A stretch of 7,158 nucleotides of DNA from an uncultured Eubacteriales bacterium (GTDB lineage Bacteria; Bacillota; Clostridia; Oscillospirales; Ruminococcaceae): NCBI GenBank assembly GCA_902493155.1, contig CABUOE010000114.1:1-7158 (forward strand), in the 5' to 3' direction. How positions within the stretch are numbered: the stretch's first letter is position 1; each line of letters starts with the position of its first letter. The position numbers were made by a program, and so were the translations under genes. Below the pieces are notes generated by a model. It searched no databases and was not told the origin of the DNA. It saw nothing but the letters and a program-made list of their open reading frames with translations. Below, one piece after another: positions 4,771 to 7,158 of this stretch.

Positions 4771-5178
4771 ATGATACCGCAGACATCCGCTTTGACTGAT
4801 GGAGCGGCCGAAACCGCAGCGGCGCCAACCCGCACCTATGGGCTAGACTGGGAACGGGGGCGGATTCAGGGCCATACCGACGGCGCTGACGCCATGAAGC
4901 AGGCCATCTACCTGATTCTAAGCACCGAGCGCTACCAGTACCCGGTCTACAGCTGGGATTACGGCGTGGAGCTCATGGAGCTGTTCGGAAAGCCTGTAAG
5001 CTACGTGCTGCCGGAGCTAAAACGCCGGATTACCGAAGCACTCTTACAGGACGACCGGGTCACGGCGGTGGATCAGTTCTCCTTTGAGACGGAAGGCGGC
5101 AAGGTCCATGTGACCTTTGTGGCCCATACGGTGTTCGGGGAGATGGAACTAGAAAAGGAAGTGGATATCCATGTATGA
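4771..5178 (+). CDS. xkdS: Baseplate wedge protein, gp25/gpW-like (XkdS-like, DUF2634)
   Basis: About 135 residues. The core from residue 38 onward (AMKQAIYLILSTERYQYPVY, SWDYGVELMELFGKPVSYV, then LKRRITEALLQDDRVTAVDQF) is the DUF2634/XkdS signature and is related to the gp25-like wedge fold that starts sheath assembly in T4-type baseplates. The first 20-odd residues are Ala/Thr-rich and not typical of the family core. The start is ambiguous: ATG 4771 lies 11 nt from AAAGGA (4754-4759), whereas TTG 4768 has a better 8-nt gap and TTG starts are used elsewhere here. The first base of spacing is separated from xkdR by 127 bases of repeats. The gene overlaps xkdT by 8 bp (ATGTATGA). Confidence 0.92.
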   Translation: MIPQTSALTDGAAETAAAPTRTYGLDWERGRIQGHTDGADAMKQAIYLILSTERYQYPVYSWDYGVELMELFGKPVSYVLPELKRRITEALLQDDRVTAVDQFSFETEGGKVHVTFVAHTVFGEMELEKEVDIHV

Positions 5179-6226
5179 ACAGATGACTTTTGAGCAGATC
5201 GTCAATCGGATGCTCAGTGCTGTCCCCCAAAACGTGGACAAGCGGGAGGGCTCCATCCTCTACGACGCGATTTGCGGCGCGGCGCTGGAACTTGCCAATA
5301 TGTATGTGGAGCTGGACGTGGTGCTGAACGAGACCTTTGCCGATACCGCCAGCCGGGAGTACCTCATCAGAAGGGCGGCGGAGCGAGGCCTTTCCCCCGA
5401 GGCGGCCACAAACGCCGTTTTGCGGGGGGAATTTAACATCGACGTGCCTTTGGGCAGCCGGTTTTCTCTGGAGGAGCTCAATTACGTCGCCTTTGAGAAG
5501 ATTTCCGACGGGGTATTCCGCCTGAGGTGCGAAACGCCGGGCGAAATCGGCAACAAACGGCTGGGCGACCTGATCCCCATCGATTACATCGAGGGGCTTA
5601 CCAGCGCCAAGCTCACCGAACTCCTGGTTCCCGGCGAGGACGAAGAGGACACCGAGGTGTTCCGCAAGCGATATCTTGACAGTCTGACGAGCATTGCCTT
5701 TGGCGGCAACCAGGCAGATTATAAGCAAAAGGTCTCGGCCATTGAGGGCGTGGGCGGGGTCAAGGTAGTGCCCGCCTTCTACGGGGCGGGGACGGTGCAG
5801 CTGATCCTCAAAGACTCTGACATGGGGGTGCCTTCTGCCGAACTGATTGCAGAGGTACAGGAGGCGGTTGACCCCACCTCAAAAACCGGGCAGGGCGTGG
5901 GGATTGCGCCCATCGGCCACAAGGTAACCGTTGAAGGGGCGGAGTGGACGACCCTGAACATTGCAACTACCATCACCTATCAAAGCGGCTGGGGATGGGC
6001 TATGGTCGGAAACAGCGTCGAACGGGCCATCGACGAGTATTTTATGGAACTCCGCACCCGCTGGCCCGACGACGGGGCAATCGTCGTCCGCATCAGCCAG
6101 ATTGAAATGCGGCTATTGAATTTGTCGGGAGTGCTGGATGTGACCGGAACCACCATCAATGGGAGCGCGCAAAACTACCAGTTAAGTGGGTCGAGGCTCC
6201 CCAAAAGGGGGACTGTAAGTGGCTAA
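5171..6226 (+). CDS. xkdT: Baseplate J-like wedge protein (XkdT-like)
   Basis: 351 residues, the usual length of XkdT, the baseplate-J/gp6-like wedge component that forms the outer ring of the baseplate. Visible family features are the N-terminal helical part (YEQMTFEQIVNRMLSAVP, then DKREGSILYDAICGAALELA), the NETFADTASREYLIRRAAERG block near 53-73, the beta part with VPLGSRF near 92-98, GEDEEDTEVFRKRYLDSL near 155-172, and IAFGGNQADYKQKVSAIEGV near 175-194. The C-terminal third contains the alternating WTTLNIATTITY strand and the ISQIEMRLLNLSGVLDVTG segment. The ATG at 5171 is within the xkdS end, 10 nt after AAAAGGAA. The gene overlaps xkdU by 8 bp. It looks intact. Confidence 0.95.
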   Translation: MYEQMTFEQIVNRMLSAVPQNVDKREGSILYDAICGAALELANMYVELDVVLNETFADTASREYLIRRAAERGLSPEAATNAVLRGEFNIDVPLGSRFSLEELNYVAFEKISDGVFRLRCETPGEIGNKRLGDLIPIDYIEGLTSAKLTELLVPGEDEEDTEVFRKRYLDSLTSIAFGGNQADYKQKVSAIEGVGGVKVVPAFYGAGTVQLILKDSDMGVPSAELIAEVQEAVDPTSKTGQGVGIAPIGHKVTVEGAEWTTLNIATTITYQSGWGWAMVGNSVERAIDEYFMELRTRWPDDGAIVVRISQIEMRLLNLSGVLDVTGTTINGSAQNYQLSGSRLPKRGTVSG

Positions 6227-6770
6227 AACTGCCGACGTTTTAAGCTACCTGCCGCCCGTCTTCAGCGAAGTTTACGAAATGCAGGCGGCAGCCCAGGGGG
6301 AAAACAGCGAACTGAACCTGTTGTGGCAGGGGGCGGAGGACTTAATGAACGACCAGTTCATCGACTCAGCCACCGAAAACGGCGTCTCCCGCTGGGAGAA
6401 GATGCTGCTTTTGAACCCTGGGGACACCGATACCCTGCCGGAGCGGAAATTCCGCATCCAGTCGGCTATGAGCGGGCGGCTACCTTTTACGATTTGGGTG
6501 CTCAGAGAGCAGCTGGATAGCCTTTGCGGTGCGGACGGCTACGAACTCACCGTTGACTATGGAAACTACAAGGTGACGGTGCTGCTGGCGCTGGCGGTGC
6601 AGAACGAATTCGATGCGGTGACGGAGCTGCTGCAAAAGATGCTTCCGGCGAACCTGGTCATCGAAGTGTCGGTGCAGTACCGCCGTCACAGCGAGTTAAC
6701 AGCGTGGGGACATGAGGATTTGGCCTTCCATACCCACCAGTACATCCGAGAAGGAGGAGAATTGGCATAA
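6219..6770 (+). CDS. xkdU: Baseplate/tail protein XkdU-like (YmfQ, DUF2313)
   Basis: 183 residues with the DUF2313 pattern. An N-terminal DVLSYLPPVFSEVYEMQAAAQ helix is followed by LWQGAEDLMNDQFIDSATENG, a VSRWEKMLLLNPGDTDTLPERKFRI block, and a C-terminal ferredoxin-like region (YELTVDYGNYKVTVLLAL ... LLQKMLPANLVIEVSVQY). Homologues include phage Mu gp48-type proteins, which link baseplate wedges to tail fibres. The start is GTG 6219 inside the end of xkdT (GTGGCTAA), 8 nt after AAAAGGGG (6203-6210). It ends in TAATG, with the next gene's ATG sharing a base. The last 20 residues (THQYIREGGELA) encode the strong ribosome site of the fibre gene. Confidence 0.93.
   Translation: MAKTADVLSYLPPVFSEVYEMQAAAQGENSELNLLWQGAEDLMNDQFIDSATENGVSRWEKMLLLNPGDTDTLPERKFRIQSAMSGRLPFTIWVLREQLDSLCGADGYELTVDYGNYKVTVLLALAVQNEFDAVTELLQKMLPANLVIEVSVQYRRHSELTAWGHEDLAFHTHQYIREGGELA
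6751..6760 (+). promoter_or_regulatory. Strong ribosome binding site for the fibre gene
   Basis: AAGGAGGAGA is the best match to the anti-Shine-Dalgarno sequence in the window and lies 9 nt before ATG 6770. Most upstream genes rely on weaker A/G-rich sites and often non-ATG starts, so the fibre gene is set up for stronger initiation. It also fixes the start of a gene that is open at the window edge. Confidence 0.75.
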
Positions 6771-7158
6771 TGGCAACTAATACAGTAAACTACAACCTGA
6801 AAAAGCCGGCCCCCAGCGATTTTTATAACATCGCGGACTTTAACGGCAATGCGGACATCATCGACGCGCAATTAAAATCCATAAACGACCAGTATACGGA
6901 GTTGAGCGGTACAGTGACTGCCAATACCGTCAAGGTGGACGCGGCATTGACGATGGGGGTGCGGACATTGAGCTGCACCAAATCGGGGAATACCTTCAAG
7001 TTGACCCTAGCGTTGCCGTCGACGGGAATGTACAGCTGTATTTTCACCTCCCCGTCCGACTACATGACCGGCGACAGCTTTACCGTGAACGGCACAATTT
7101 ACGCCGTTTCCACCTCGGATGGAGAAGAACTGCCGGACAAGGCGTTTGTATCAGGAGC
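6770..7158 (+). CDS. Tail fibre protein, N-terminal part (runs off the window)
   Basis: An open frame from ATG 6770 continues to the last base, giving 129 codons with no stop. The N-terminus, NTVNYNLKKPAPSDFYNIAD followed by FNGNADIIDAQLKSINDQY, is the conserved baseplate-anchoring motif of tail fibres in clostridial PBSX-like elements. Further on, residues 50-129 are rich in Thr, Ser and Val with alternating hydrophobics, as expected for fibre beta structure; one Cys lies near 70 and another near 90. Its place directly after xkdU fits the PBSX order, where the fibre gene xkdV follows. Fibres bind the target cell surface, so the missing C-terminus would hold the specificity. The start is certain from the ribosome site; the full product cannot be judged. 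Confidence 0.85.
   Translation, partial: MATNTVNYNLKKPAPSDFYNIADFNGNADIIDAQLKSINDQYTELSGTVTANTVKVDAALTMGVRTLSCTKSGNTFKLTLALPSTGMYSCIFTSPSDYMTGDSFTVNGTIYAVSTSDGEELPDKAFVSG

Noticed and set aside
5060..5728. Minus-strand open frame (222 codons) opposite xkdS and xkdT
   Set aside because: Same reason: it overlaps two well-recognised plus-strand genes and has no supporting signals.

Overview
The window is the tail-assembly and baseplate part of a PBSX-like contractile phage tail cluster. All genes are on the + strand, in the order of Bacillus subtilis PBSX: tail tube (xkdM), tail assembly chaperone (xkdN, with a -1 frameshift extension), a tape-measure-like gene, LysM tail protein (xkdP), hub (xkdQ), xkdR, xkdS (gp25-like), xkdT (baseplate J), xkdU, then the start of a tail fibre gene cut by the window edge. 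The high GC content, the Clostridia-type protein sequences and the host-like GTAGGGGC palindromes in the spacers suggest a GC-rich Clostridia chromosome, perhaps Oscillospiraceae-like (inference). It is either a prophage or, more interestingly, a domesticated phage-tail-like particle (tailocin or injection system).

Layout. Positions 37-501 encode the tube, followed by two intrinsic terminators in tandem (512-560, 575-622). Positions 640-1226 encode the chaperone, with a classic A AAA AAC slippery heptamer just before the 0-frame stop and a predicted stem-loop 8 nt downstream, giving short (142 aa) and long (195 aa) products. Positions 1270-1999 hold a very short tape-measure candidate of about 242 codons that needs one +1 frame correction near 1720-1780. 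Positions 2000-2691 are a 0.7-kb non-coding island with seven in-phase 11-bp units (2011-2087), three composite palindromic elements (2101-2173, 2228-2301, 2401-2480) and a strong terminator (2628-2660). Positions 2692-6770 are a compact baseplate operon, with 8-bp stop/start overlaps at four of its junctions. A second spacer (4644-4770) carries the same two repeat types. The fibre gene begins at 6770 and runs off the end.

How the genes work together (family knowledge). Tube rings polymerise around the tape measure, helped by the chaperone pair. XkdP, XkdQ and XkdR form the hub and central baseplate. XkdS, XkdT and XkdU form the wedges that carry the fibres, which recognise the target cell. 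The sheath gene (xkdK) would lie just upstream, outside the window.

Most unusual points: the tiny, apparently frameshifted tape-measure gene; the 11-bp array beside composite palindromes, with both motif types recurring together in the second spacer; the tandem terminators after the tube gene; and the well-formed -1 frameshift signal.
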